NCBI GenBank assembly: GCA_003232015.1
Contig: QIKU01000148.1
Coordinates: 1 to 21,848, forward strand
Length of the DNA stretch: 21,848 nucleotides
Direction of reading: 5' to 3'
DNA from: Gammaproteobacteria bacterium
Lineage (GTDB): Bacteria; Pseudomonadota; Gammaproteobacteria; UBA6429
Positions 6,854 through 15,329 of this stretch are shown here, piece by piece; the stretch's first letter is position 1; the number at the start of each line of letters is the position of its first letter. The notes beneath the pieces were generated by a model. That model saw only the letters and a program-made list of their open reading frames with translations, ran no database searches and had not been told where the DNA came from. The position numbers and the translations under genes were made by a program.

Positions 6854-8434
6854 CTAAATGGTTGTTTCGATAAACATCATAACAACGACTAACGATAAGA
6901 CAGCTTTAGTCAGGCCTACGACGCCACCGATAAATGCTGGCTGACCACCTGCCTGCTTCATCGATTTAATGGTAATTTGCATACCTAAGCCAACTAAACC
7001 AAAGGCGAATAACCAGGTAATCCAGTCACGGAATGCCTTTATTTTCGCCGCTGTATGTCGTACCGCTTTGTGTGCGCCTTTGAGGATTTTATTTGCTTTC
7101 TTCGACATCACTTTCGCGTTAATCAAACCACGAATTTGAGTATCATCATCAATCGACATGATTTTGGTGTTATCCATTAAGCGCTGCACTGCTGCCTTGC
7201 GATCAGCTCGCTGGATTTTGTCAAACTCAGCTTGCAGAACCGCAATTTTTTCTGTAGTAAGCAGCTTCGATGGTTTAACTTTTGCTGGTGAGTTATCGAA
7301 GTATTTACCTTTGTAGTGTTGTGCAGGAGCAAATACACCTGTTGAAGATAAAGCGAACAGTAAAATAAAGCCTAATACAAACACCGGGAATTTCTTGAAA
7401 ATCACCTCGGCTACATTTATTTTCTGTGCGCTTTCACCTTCTCGTTGCACATACCAGATAGCTAGCCATACTACGATGATAGGTAATATCAGTACGCGTG
7501 TAATATTAAAGATTTCAGCAACCTTTAATGTTTCAATGCCGTCAGGCTGGAAGGCCAATGCGGCACCGGCTACTTGTGCAGAGTTCAGGATACCCGTACC
7601 TGCCCATGCGCCAAACTGTACATAGCTCATATCCAGTAATTGACCCACGACCGGGAATACGAACATACAACCCACACCCCATAACAGGATAGTACCAATG
7701 GTGTAAGCAATTTCAACCGATTTGGCTTGTACAACAGGTGCGGCAGCAACCGTTGCAGAAACACCGCACACGCCCATACCGGCCGAGAGTACGCCGCCCA
7801 TTGAGTTAGGAATGTTGCGTCGTGCGCCAATCCAGAGCACCATGCCAACCGAACCCAGTACAAAGAAGCCAATCATAATAATTGATAAGCCACCGAGATT
7901 TTTAAGTTCTGCTGCACTATATAAAGTACCCAGTAAGATAACACCGGTTTTTAAACCCAGCCGCGATAAACGCACACCGTTTTCAGCCCAGCTCGGGATC
8001 CTAAATACGTTAACAATGATTAAGCCCGTCACAATACCAATGACAATATAATTTAGTCCCAGTAGTTTGTGTATGTATTTTCCAGTGTCACCGACTTTAC
8101 CCATGCTTATGCTAACGCCCGCAATTTCAGGTGCAAGAAACCAGCGTACCAGCATGGCGATTAGTAAGATAAACATGCCGCCAGCAATACTCGATGAGTA
8201 GTAGTCCAGACTGCCTTTTGTGTGTGTGCCGAACCATTGCCATAAACCGACAACAGCGGCCACGAGACCAAAGTATAAAGGTATGGTTGTCAGTTCTGAA
8301 CCGTACTTGTATTTCTTGCCATGCGCGAGATGCTCAATATAACCGGCAAGCATGCCGCTATCTGCTGTGTACCAGATAGCAAGCATAATGACGCCTATAA
8401 TGAACAAGGCAGGTGATTTTTGGGTGTACACCAT
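6854..8434 (-). CDS. YeiH-type (UPF0324) putative sulfate exporter family permease, enlarged
   Basis: A 526-residue polytopic membrane protein. The UPF0324/YeiH signatures are clear: LGLKTGVILLGT (159-170), GVLSAGMGVCGVSATVAAAP (214-233) and GAWAGTGILNSAQVAGAALA (275-294). Usual YeiH proteins are about 340-350 residues. This one adds about 100 N-terminal residues with three membrane helices. It also has a soluble, Lys-rich, helical insert of about 95 residues (371-466) before the last helices (ITWLFAFGLVGLGMQI). Start ATG at 8434 is preceded by AGGAGG at eight bases. Export of sulfate or related anions is the family annotation; it is weakly supported experimentally and I would not claim a substrate. 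It is first in the unit with the 42-residue gene. An FNR-type box lies about 255 bases upstream. Confidence 0.87.
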   Translation of the reverse strand: MVYTQKSPALFIIGVIMLAIWYTADSGMLAGYIEHLAHGKKYKYGSELTTIPLYFGLVAAVVGLWQWFGTHTKGSLDYYSSSIAGGMFILLIAMLVRWFLAPEIAGVSISMGKVGDTGKYIHKLLGLNYIVIGIVTGLIIVNVFRIPSWAENGVRLSRLGLKTGVILLGTLYSAAELKNLGGLSIIMIGFFVLGSVGMVLWIGARRNIPNSMGGVLSAGMGVCGVSATVAAAPVVQAKSVEIAYTIGTILLWGVGCMFVFPVVGQLLDMSYVQFGAWAGTGILNSAQVAGAALAFQPDGIETLKVAEIFNITRVLILPIIVVWLAIWYVQREGESAQKINVAEVIFKKFPVFVLGFILLFALSSTGVFAPAQHYKGKYFDNSPAKVKPSKLLTTEKIAVLQAEFDKIQRADRKAAVQRLMDNTKIMSIDDDTQIRGLINAKVMSKKANKILKGAHKAVRHTAAKIKAFRDWITWLFAFGLVGLGMQITIKSMKQAGGQPAFIGGVVGLTKAVLSLVVVMMFIETTI

Positions 8435-8816
8435 TGTTAGATCCTCCTAGTTTAGGAACAGTATTGTTATAATTCTAAATTTTTCGCACGCTGGTTAATA
8501 TGCCAACTTATTCCATGTGCTTTATGCTGTTATTCCTTGTGAGGTATTAATGCATTTTTTAGCCGTATAAACAATATCTGCATTATTATATTTTAATTAG
8601 CTAATGTACTTAATTTTGCTGCTTAGAACTGGATTGGCTACAGGAGATAATCGGTGTTATTAGGGAAAAGTGTTGTCAACTATATTCATTGATATAGATC
8701 AAACGTTCATAAGACAAACGGGTTTGAGGAAAAGAGAATAAAGGCTGAGAATTTGAGCTATTTGAGGAAATGTTTAATGGATCTTCACTGGGGAAAATCA
8801 GGGGGCCAGGGTTTAG
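8435..8816. other. Intergenic region upstream of the permease, downstream of regA
   Basis: No gene was found in these 382 bases. They contain the FNR-type box at 8689-8702. On the minus strand there is also a perfect -35-like TTGACA (8679-8674) lacking a good -10 at normal spacing, and a TATAAC close to the permease gene. No clear terminator follows regA. Confidence 0.5.
8689..8702. promoter_or_regulatory. FNR/ANR-type binding site
   Basis: TTGATATAGATCAA is a perfect match to the FNR-family consensus TTGAT-N4-ATCAA. It lies in the only non-coding region upstream of the minus-strand permease/micropeptide unit and about 120 bases beyond the 3' end of regA. That position points to oxygen-responsive control of the permease unit. 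The exact promoter geometry is unclear. Confidence 0.75.
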
Positions 8817-9365
8817 TTAGTGCTTAACGGGTTTCTTTTGTAGTTTACGCTGCAGAGTCCGGCGATGCATATCTAATGCTCTGGCTGCCGCTGAGATATT
8901 GCCGTCATGTTCCTGCAGGACTTTTTGTAAATGTTCCCATTCCAGCCGTTTTATTGACATGGGGTTTTCGGCAAGCTGCGTTTCAATATTGCCTTTTTCT
9001 TTACCAAATCCGTCAATAATGTCATTGATATCAGCAGGTTTGGTCAGGTAGTGCTTTGCACCAAGTTTTATCGCTTCAACAGCCGTTACGATACTGGCAT
9101 AACCCGTGAGAATAACAATTTTAATATCGGGTTCAAATTTGATAATTTTACTGACAGCTTCGAGCCCCGACTCCTGCCCAATCCGCAAATCAACAATGGC
9201 ATAGTTAAATTTAATTTTATTTTTGCTTAAAACAGCGCAAGCCGTTTCGATACAATGGCAGGGCGTAACATTGAATTGATGCCGACTTAAGGCGCGTGCC
9301 AGAACGTCGCAAAAACTTTCATCGTCATCCAGTAATAACAAATTTTTAGTATCACTTTCTCTCAT
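8817..9365 (-). CDS. regA: RegA/PrrA/ActR-type redox response regulator
   Basis: A 182-residue response regulator. The receiver domain (about 1-120) has the acidic pair D13/D14, phosphoacceptor D59 in YAIVDLRIG, T87 and K109. A short linker leads to a Fis-type helix-turn-helix (156-175: NISAAARALDMHRRTLQRKL), the hallmark of RegA, PrrA, ActR and RoxR. Overall size matches the family. It starts 14 bases after the stop of the RegB-like kinase gene, so the pair is co-transcribed. In relatives the phosphorylated regulator controls respiration, anaerobic metabolism and carbon or sulfur pathways in response to quinone and thiol redox state. Confidence 0.93.
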   Translation of the reverse strand: MRESDTKNLLLLDDDESFCDVLARALSRHQFNVTPCHCIETACAVLSKNKIKFNYAIVDLRIGQESGLEAVSKIIKFEPDIKIVILTGYASIVTAVEAIKLGAKHYLTKPADINDIIDGFGKEKGNIETQLAENPMSIKRLEWEHLQKVLQEHDGNISAAARALDMHRRTLQRKLQKKPVKH

Positions 9366-9379
9366 GTTTAATAGCCTGT

Positions 9380-10654
9380 TTATTTTATGATTCGCGGCAG
9401 ATGAATAAGGGTCTTGCTGCCTTTGGGCTGGCAGTTTTGTTGGGAAATATTACCCTTACGGCGGCGTACTGCTGCATAAGCCAGGTATAAGCCTAAACCA
9501 AGCCCCAGTTCTTTTTCACTATAGGGTTGCTGTCCAATCTTATCCAGAGCTTCATCTGATAAGCCCGGGCCATGATCCCGTATAACAATCTCAATATAGT
9601 CGGTGCTGTTTATAGTTGTGTAGTCAACAGACAGTTCGACAAACTCCGGTGAAACTTCAACAGCGTTATCAATAATGTTAATCAGTGCCAGGCTTAGGGT
9701 TCTGTCAGTGTACAGATTATTTGATTCATCCAGTGTGCAGTGAAAGCCCAGGCTAATACCGGGGTGCATATCCTTTACCTCAGTAATAATTTGTTGTAGA
9801 TAGTGGCAGGCTGGTTGTTGTTGGTTATCAAATAAATTAGACGAAGCACCGACGGATGCGGACAAGTCAGCTAATGACTGCTTGCAACGGCTAATCTGTT
9901 TTTTCAGGTTGTTGATATCTGCTGCAACAGCAGGGTTTACATTACTGAGCTCATCTTCAATTTCATTAACAAGCAATGCCATTGTACCCAATGGCGTTCC
10001 AAGCTCATGTGCAGTGCTTGCTGCGAGTGTGCCTAAAACAACAAGTTGTTCATCGCGTATTGATTGCTCGCGAGCCTTTGTAAGTTGTTTTTGCTGATGG
10101 CGTAAAGTATTACCCATTCCATAAACATAATAGGTTATTAAACAGGCATTGAGTATAAAAGCCATCCACATACCAATGAGGTGTAAATTATATTCCGATG
10201 TCCCGTTATGTGCATGTGATTCATTATGTCCGATGGGTAATGGTTGATAGAAAAACATCAGCAGGCTATAGCAGATAACAGTAATTATCGCTAATAGCCA
10301 CGCATAACGAACAGGCAAGATCGTTACCGTTATAGTCAGGGGGAAAAGAAAAAGCATTATAAATGGATTAGTTGCGCCACCTGTAAAATACAGGAGTAAG
10401 GCTAATGCCAGAACATCGAACATCAGGTGAATAAAGATCTCATTTTCAGTTACCGGTGCAGGTTGCTTTAGTCGCAGCCAGACATACATATTAAATAAAC
10501 CAAACAGCAAGATAATAAAACTGACATTGCTGACGGGTAAATGGATATTTAGAATATTGAGCGTAAACCCCACCGCAATTATCTGACCGATAAGTGCAAA
10601 GTTACGTAAGTGAAATAATCGCCTTAAATGGATGTGGTTAGCAGAATTGGACAT
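9380..10654 (-). CDS. regB: RegB/PrrB/ActS-type redox-sensing histidine kinase
   Basis: A 424-residue sensor kinase with about six N-terminal membrane helices. The quinone-sensing motif of RegB is present: GGATNPF at 92-98. The H-box is AHELGTPLGTM with H216. The redox-active cysteine of RegB is matched by C257 in QISRCKQSLADLS. The ATPase domain has the N-box (IIDNAVEVSP, N330), the G1 box DHGPG (360-364) and the G2 box GLGLGL (384-389). All residues needed for redox sensing and phosphotransfer are therefore retained. The RegA homologue follows after 14 bases. The upstream gap to the divergent TonB operon contains tandem RegA-type boxes, one overlapping a candidate regB -35, which suggests autoregulation. 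Confidence 0.95.
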   Translation of the reverse strand: MSNSANHIHLRRLFHLRNFALIGQIIAVGFTLNILNIHLPVSNVSFIILLFGLFNMYVWLRLKQPAPVTENEIFIHLMFDVLALALLLYFTGGATNPFIMLFLFPLTITVTILPVRYAWLLAIITVICYSLLMFFYQPLPIGHNESHAHNGTSEYNLHLIGMWMAFILNACLITYYVYGMGNTLRHQQKQLTKAREQSIRDEQLVVLGTLAASTAHELGTPLGTMALLVNEIEDELSNVNPAVAADINNLKKQISRCKQSLADLSASVGASSNLFDNQQQPACHYLQQIITEVKDMHPGISLGFHCTLDESNNLYTDRTLSLALINIIDNAVEVSPEFVELSVDYTTINSTDYIEIVIRDHGPGLSDEALDKIGQQPYSEKELGLGLGLYLAYAAVRRRKGNISQQNCQPKGSKTLIHLPRIIK

Positions 10655-10695
10655 GGCCTGGATAGCATTCTTAATCTAGTGACAGCAGCTTTATG

Positions 10696-10730
10696 ATTTT
10701 AGCATATTGTGGCTATGCTGGCTGCGGCAA
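10696..10730 (-). promoter_or_regulatory. Candidate regB promoter
   Basis: On the minus strand TTGCCG (10730-10725) and TATGCT (10706-10701) are separated by 18 bases and could be the -35 and -10 of regB. The -35 overlaps the first RegA-type box. This is a prediction from motif spacing only. Confidence 0.4.
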
Positions 10731-10753
10731 TTTGTCGCGCGGCACTGTGTCAC
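10724..10753. promoter_or_regulatory. Two tandem RegA/PrrA-type boxes
   Basis: GCGGC-AATTT-GTCGC (10724-10738) fits the RegA/PrrA/RegR pattern GCGNC...GNCGC as I recall it, and is nearly palindromic. A second, weaker copy, GCGGC-ACTGT-GTCAC (10739-10753), follows at exactly 15 bp. Both lie between regB and the divergent TonB operon. RegA is encoded next door, so it could control either or both directions. Confidence 0.65.
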
Positions 10754-10870
10754 ATTCCCACAGTATTATTAAGCGACTATTCTGGCTCACGTACCCTTCT
10801 TGAGTGGAAATGTAATAGACACAAGTTTTATTCTTTCCCATATTTTCAGGTTATTGTGTGGTTAAGTTGA

Positions 10871-11545
10871 ATGTATAAACAGCCGAATATCTCTCTGTAT
10901 GTCCTCGTTTCATTGCTACTGCATGTTCTGTTTCTTGCTCAGTACCAACGGCAAAATATACCTGCTTTTGAAAGTAATAATAATACTCCAGACCTTTCAC
11001 TGACAAACACGGTGCTCAGGTTGAGTTTTATATCGGGGGCTATTGCTAAACAAGAGCAGCCCAGAGACAGCACTGCAGATACAGTGAAGCAAAACAGGCA
11101 GGCTTATGAGCCAAAGCCAGCCCCTCTTTTAGAAAAACCAGACAAGCCTGTTATTGCCGAAAAGAAGCAGCTCGGGAAGCCTGGTAAGCCGCTAGTGGAG
11201 AAAGTTGAAAATCATAAACACAATCAATATCAACAGGAATACAGCCGGCCTGCCACCTCTGGTAACGAAAGACATGTATTTATTGAACGGGTTTTAACGG
11301 CAATTGAAAGTAACAAATTTTATCCTCGCCTGGCTCGCAAGAGAAATATGCAGGAAATTATTGACGTATCGTTTGATTTACTGGAAAGCGGTGATGTGAA
11401 GAACATGGTTATAAAAGGGCGCTATAAAATCTTAAGGCATGCTGCACGCACGGCTGTGTTGAATGCCAGGCCTTTTGTAACTTTTCCTGCCAGTGTCAAT
11501 TTCCCTTTCAATATTAAGTATTCAATGGCATTTAAACTGGAATAA
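10871..11545 (+). CDS. TonB-family energy transducer
   Basis: A 224-residue TonB-like protein. The N-terminal membrane anchor (about 8-23) contains the SxxxH motif (S14-LLL-H18) that contacts ExbB/ExbD in TonB. A Pro/Lys-rich periplasmic spacer (about 77-115, with EPKPAPLLEKPDKPVI) spans the periplasm. The C-terminal domain (136-224) has the conserved FYPRLARKRNMQE motif at 150-162 and the DLLESGDVKNMVIKG strand pair. No exbB or exbD is in the window, so it must share them with another locus. It is the first gene of a compact operon with its cognate receptor (14 bases downstream), which implies dedicated pairing. Confidence 0.9.
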   Translation: MYKQPNISLYVLVSLLLHVLFLAQYQRQNIPAFESNNNTPDLSLTNTVLRLSFISGAIAKQEQPRDSTADTVKQNRQAYEPKPAPLLEKPDKPVIAEKKQLGKPGKPLVEKVENHKHNQYQQEYSRPATSGNERHVFIERVLTAIESNKFYPRLARKRNMQEIIDVSFDLLESGDVKNMVIKGRYKILRHAARTAVLNARPFVTFPASVNFPFNIKYSMAFKLE

Positions 11546-11559
11546 AAAAGGTGTTAAAC

Positions 11560-13650
11560 ATGAGTAATAAAATAAGAAGTCTATCGTGCAGTTTGTGTAT
11601 TTTACTACTTTTACCGGGGGGGGCTTTGGTACATGCCTCCAATGAGGTGAACGTAAAGAATGATGTTGTTATTAGCGTTACATCTACCCGTGAAGACAAG
11701 CCCTTGTCTGAAGTTCCGGCAAGTGTGGGGATTATAAATAAGCAAAATATAAAAGAAACAAAGCCTGCTCATCCATCTGAAATTATGAATCAGATCCCCG
11801 GTGTTTATATTAATGTGACTGGTGGTGAAGGGCATATGACCGCTATCCGGCAACCCACGACAACAAAGGCAGTCTATCTTTATCTTGAAGATGGTGTACC
11901 AACACGATCCACCGGTTTTTTTAATCATAATGCCCTGTATGAAGTAAATATCCCTCAGTCAGAATCGATTGAAATTATTAAAGGGCCCGGCACATCACTT
12001 TATGGCAGTGATGCTATTGGCGGTGTGGTCAACGTATTAACGGCCGCACCTCCGTTGGAGAAACAAACATCAGTAAATATTGAAGCAGGTGATCATGCCT
12101 GGTATCGCTTGTTAGTTGATACCGGAAACAGTAATGATGACAGTGGTTATATTGCAAGTCTAAATTTAACGAGCAGTGGTGGATGGCGAAATGACACAGA
12201 ATATGATCGTACTAGCGCCAATCTGCGTGTTGATAATTTTCTGGATAATGGCGCAAGTTTAAAAACCATTTTTTCTGCAACCGATGTTGATCAGCAAACG
12301 GCAGGTTCATCACGTTTGTTACGAGACGATTATCTGAATAACCCGCAGCTTAACTATACGCCAATTTCTTATCGTCAGGTACAGGCATTCAGGCTGTCAA
12401 CAGAATATGAAAAAGGAGGTAAGGATAGTTCACTGAGCATCACACCTTATTTACGCCATAATACCATGGCTTTATTGCCCAACTGGTCATTAAGCTATGA
12501 TCCATCTGTATATGAAACAAAAAATGATTCAATTGGGGTGTTAATCAAGAATAGAAAAAATATACAGGGAGGGAATGCGGTACTTATATCCGGTGTTGAT
12601 ATTGATTATAGCCCGGGCAGTTATATACAACATGAAATATCTGCAACAAAGGTTGGTAATACCTACACGGATTACACCCTGGGGCAGGTGCAGTATGACT
12701 ATGATGTTATCTTTTCTGCTATTTCACCTTATGTGCACTATGAGCATTCGCTATCGTCTGTTACCCGTGTTACAGCCGGTGCGCGTTATGACTTTATGCA
12801 ATATGACTATGATAATAATTTAACAACCGTAACAGCGGGTTCACATCGCCGACCTGCCGATACGGTGGTGGACTTTAATCATTTTAGTCCGAAGTTAGGC
12901 CTGACGCATCAGCTCGATAAAAACACCAGCACTTTTATTAATTATCGTCATGCTTTTCGAGCACCGTCTAATACACAATTATTCAGACAGGGGAAAGCAG
13001 AAAATACAGTGGGTCTTAAGCCAATTAAAGTGAACAGTTATGAAGTGGGTGTACGTGGCAAAACAGCGAATAAACTCGGCTATACGGCCAGCCTTTATTA
13101 TATGAGCAAGTCAGACGATATTTTAACCTACAGAAATCCGGACGGTACTCGTGAAACAGTCAATGCGGGGGAGACGTCCCATAAAGGGATAGAGGTTAGT
13201 CTGGGCAAGGCTTTAACATCATCGGTGCAACTTAATGTCGCGGCCAGCTATGCTATCCATACCTATGAAGACTGGAAACCCAACAGCACCACCGATTACA
13301 GTGGTAATGAAATGGAGTCTGCACCAAGAACCATTACGAATACCAGACTGTCTTATCGTCCTGCCGCATTACCCGGGCTAAAGCTTGAACTGGAGTGGGT
13401 GCATCTGGGGAGTTACTGGATGGATCAGGCCAATACAGAGAAATACAAGGGCCATGATCTGGCAAATATTCGTGTGCATTATACTATCAATAAAAAATCG
13501 ACTGTTTATGGTCGAATTATGAATGTACTGGATGAAAAATATGCAACGGCAGCCAGTTATAAGCCCGCTGCATTTGGTAATCCGGAAAAATTTGAGTATG
13601 CGCCGGGTATGCCTCTGTCATTATTTGTCGGTTATACACAAAAGTTCTGA
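11560..13650 (+). CDS. TonB-dependent outer-membrane receptor
   Basis: A 696-residue receptor. The signal peptide is about residues 1-26 (LCILLLLPGGALVHA). The plug domain carries a likely TonB box near DVVISVT and typical plug motifs: PSEIMNQIPGVYIN, YLEDGVPTRSTGF and IEIIKGPGTSLYGSDAIGGV (about 137-156). The beta-barrel ends in a terminal aromatic (VGYTQKF). I chose ATG at 11560 because AAAAGG lies eight bases upstream; an in-frame GTG at 11551 overlaps that site. The substrate is not evident: there is no cobalamin, heme or siderophore-specific marker that I recognise. The neighbouring His/Cys-rich lipoprotein suggests a metal or metal complex. The stop codon overlaps the next start (TGATG). 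Confidence 0.93.
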   Translation: MSNKIRSLSCSLCILLLLPGGALVHASNEVNVKNDVVISVTSTREDKPLSEVPASVGIINKQNIKETKPAHPSEIMNQIPGVYINVTGGEGHMTAIRQPTTTKAVYLYLEDGVPTRSTGFFNHNALYEVNIPQSESIEIIKGPGTSLYGSDAIGGVVNVLTAAPPLEKQTSVNIEAGDHAWYRLLVDTGNSNDDSGYIASLNLTSSGGWRNDTEYDRTSANLRVDNFLDNGASLKTIFSATDVDQQTAGSSRLLRDDYLNNPQLNYTPISYRQVQAFRLSTEYEKGGKDSSLSITPYLRHNTMALLPNWSLSYDPSVYETKNDSIGVLIKNRKNIQGGNAVLISGVDIDYSPGSYIQHEISATKVGNTYTDYTLGQVQYDYDVIFSAISPYVHYEHSLSSVTRVTAGARYDFMQYDYDNNLTTVTAGSHRRPADTVVDFNHFSPKLGLTHQLDKNTSTFINYRHAFRAPSNTQLFRQGKAENTVGLKPIKVNSYEVGVRGKTANKLGYTASLYYMSKSDDILTYRNPDGTRETVNAGETSHKGIEVSLGKALTSSVQLNVAASYAIHTYEDWKPNSTTDYSGNEMESAPRTITNTRLSYRPAALPGLKLELEWVHLGSYWMDQANTEKYKGHDLANIRVHYTINKKSTVYGRIMNVLDEKYATAASYKPAAFGNPEKFEYAPGMPLSLFVGYTQKF

Positions 13651-14879
13651 TGAGACATATTTTATATTTACTGGTAATTATTGCGGCTACTTTTATTGCC
13701 TCCTGTTCCGTGGCCGGGGTTAATGATGCCCGGCCATCTGAGCTGTCCACAGACTGTGAGCCGTCAAAGGTTGCCCAACACTGTGCAAAAACCATGAGCA
13801 GTGTGTTTGATATGCATGGGCGGCTCTGGTCAGCATGGGTCAACGGGCAGTATTTGTACGTGAATTATTCGGATGATAAGGGTTTAACCTTTAGTCCGGC
13901 CGTCAAGGTTAATGCCATTGCTGAGAAAATTACAGCCGGCGGTGAACACCGACCCAAGATTAAAGTTTCAGATAAGGGGGTTATTTTTTTAAGCTGGACA
14001 AAAAAACTGGATAAGCGTTTTACCGGTAATATTCGCTTTAGTCGTTCAGTCGATGGTGGTCAAAGTTTTACTGCAGCCGTTACGGTTAACGATAACCGGG
14101 AAATAATAAGCCACCGCTTTGACACTTTAGGTGTTAATAAAAAAGGGGATGTTTATATTAGCTGGCTGGATAAGCGTGACAAACAAAAAGCAGACAGGGA
14201 AAAGCGGGAATACAATGGGGCGGCTGTCTACTTTAGTGCTTCCTTTGATGATGGTAAAAGCTTTACCAGGAATAAAAAGATTGCCGACAATAGTTGTGAA
14301 TGCTGTCGTATGGCGATGGATTTTAATCCACAGGGGCTGCCGGTTATTAGCTGGCGACATATTTATGGTGATAATATACGCGACCACAGTATAGTCAGTT
14401 TTAAAAACAAAAAGGAGCCCGATAAACCACATCGGCTGAGTTTCGATAACTGGAAAATCGCGGGCTGCCCACATCATGGCCCGGCTATCAGTATTGATAA
14501 GCATAATGTTTACCATGCGGTGTGGTTTAATAATGCAGAAAAACGCCATGGTCTTTTTTATGCTAACAGTTATGACCGGGGGCAAACATTCCGCTCAATC
14601 ATGCAGATTGGTAATTATGCAAACAAGGCAAGCCATGCCAATATTCTCGTGCTTAATAATGCTGTTTATATTGTCTGGCAGGAATACACAGCATCGCGTT
14701 ATCAAATGTTTGTACTGAAGTCAGTCGATAAGGGCAATAGCTGGAGTAAACCTGTACTGATGGCAGAAACAGCACACAGGCCGGATTATCCTTTTTTATT
14801 AACCGATGGACAGGCCGTTTATTCTTCATGGCATGTTCCGGGGCAGCCTTATCGTTTGGCTTTATTAAAGCAGCAATAG
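13650..14879 (+). CDS. Asp-box (BNR) beta-propeller lipoprotein with His/Cys at each repeat
   Basis: A 409-residue exported protein. A lipobox (IASC, C19) suggests a lipidated periplasmic or outer-membrane protein. Five sialidase-type Asp boxes are visible: SDDKGLTF (74), SVDGGQSF (133), SFDDGKSF (198), SYDRGQTF (307) and SVDKGNSW (358). Seven repeats of about 47-63 residues each open with a His/Cys motif: HC (44-45), EHRP (H100), SHRF (H155), CECC (216-219), CPHH (273-276), SHAN (H329) and AHRP (H376). Each is followed by a strand ending in a Trp. This reads as a seven-bladed propeller with His/Cys lining the inner strands. Sialidase activity is unlikely, since the catalytic Arg triad context is not apparent. 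The TGATG overlap with the receptor gene implies coupled expression. A metal-binding role is inference. Confidence 0.82.
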   Translation: MRHILYLLVIIAATFIASCSVAGVNDARPSELSTDCEPSKVAQHCAKTMSSVFDMHGRLWSAWVNGQYLYVNYSDDKGLTFSPAVKVNAIAEKITAGGEHRPKIKVSDKGVIFLSWTKKLDKRFTGNIRFSRSVDGGQSFTAAVTVNDNREIISHRFDTLGVNKKGDVYISWLDKRDKQKADREKREYNGAAVYFSASFDDGKSFTRNKKIADNSCECCRMAMDFNPQGLPVISWRHIYGDNIRDHSIVSFKNKKEPDKPHRLSFDNWKIAGCPHHGPAISIDKHNVYHAVWFNNAEKRHGLFYANSYDRGQTFRSIMQIGNYANKASHANILVLNNAVYIVWQEYTASRYQMFVLKSVDKGNSWSKPVLMAETAHRPDYPFLLTDGQAVYSSWHVPGQPYRLALLKQQ

Positions 14880-15329
14880 ATGAAAAAAATCACCGCGTTA
14901 TTTTCTATTTTATTGTTACTGGTATTACATGATGCCATTGGTCAACCATTATTGATTAAAATATTTTACCCGGGAAGTTATGCAAAGCTACTTGAAAGCA
15001 ATAAAGGCGAGGCATTTATTTTATTATTCTGGTCTATTGATTGTGCACCTTGCCTTAAAAAATTAAAACAGATCAGTGAGAATAAAATAGATGCAAAGCA
15101 GAAATTTATATTTGTATCAACCGATGGTGATGACATGCTCGTTGATGTGGCTGCCGTGATAAAGCAGTTGAATCTGGAACAACAGGTGCACTGGGTTTTT
15201 AAAAGTGAACTGACTCCGGAAATAATCAATTCAGTCGATAGTCGCTGGTATGGGGAAGTGCCGAGGTATTACTATTTTGACAAGAATCATCAACGAATAC
15301 GTCTGCAGGAGCTGAAATTAAAACAATAA
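14880..15329 (+). CDS. Thioredoxin-like exported protein (CAPC)
   Basis: A 149-residue thioredoxin-fold protein of TlpA/ResA type. The signal peptide is about 1-21 (LFSILLLLVLHDAIG). The active site is FWSIDCAPCLKKL, with Cys55 and Cys58. The cis-proline is likely P128 in GEVPRYYYFD, and a central strand FIFVSTDG is typical. It begins immediately after the stop of the propeller lipoprotein gene and is the last gene before the terminator. A periplasmic thiol oxidoreductase acting on its operon neighbour, whose cysteines include the CECC cluster, is a reasonable inference. Confidence 0.88.
   Translation: MKKITALFSILLLLVLHDAIGQPLLIKIFYPGSYAKLLESNKGEAFILLFWSIDCAPCLKKLKQISENKIDAKQKFIFVSTDGDDMLVDVAAVIKQLNLEQQVHWVFKSELTPEIINSVDSRWYGEVPRYYYFDKNHQRIRLQELKLKQ

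Noticed and set aside
7722..8051. 109-codon plus-strand frame inside the permease gene
   Set aside because: Antisense shadow of a clearly conserved membrane protein; no ribosome-binding site or recognisable domain.
14127..14585. 152-codon minus-strand frame inside the propeller lipoprotein gene
   Set aside because: Antisense shadow of an Asp-box repeat protein with strong motif support on the plus strand.
13650..14879. Annotation as an active sialidase
   Set aside because: Asp boxes are structural and widespread. The catalytic residue context of sialidases is not evident, while His/Cys motifs dominate the conserved-looking positions.
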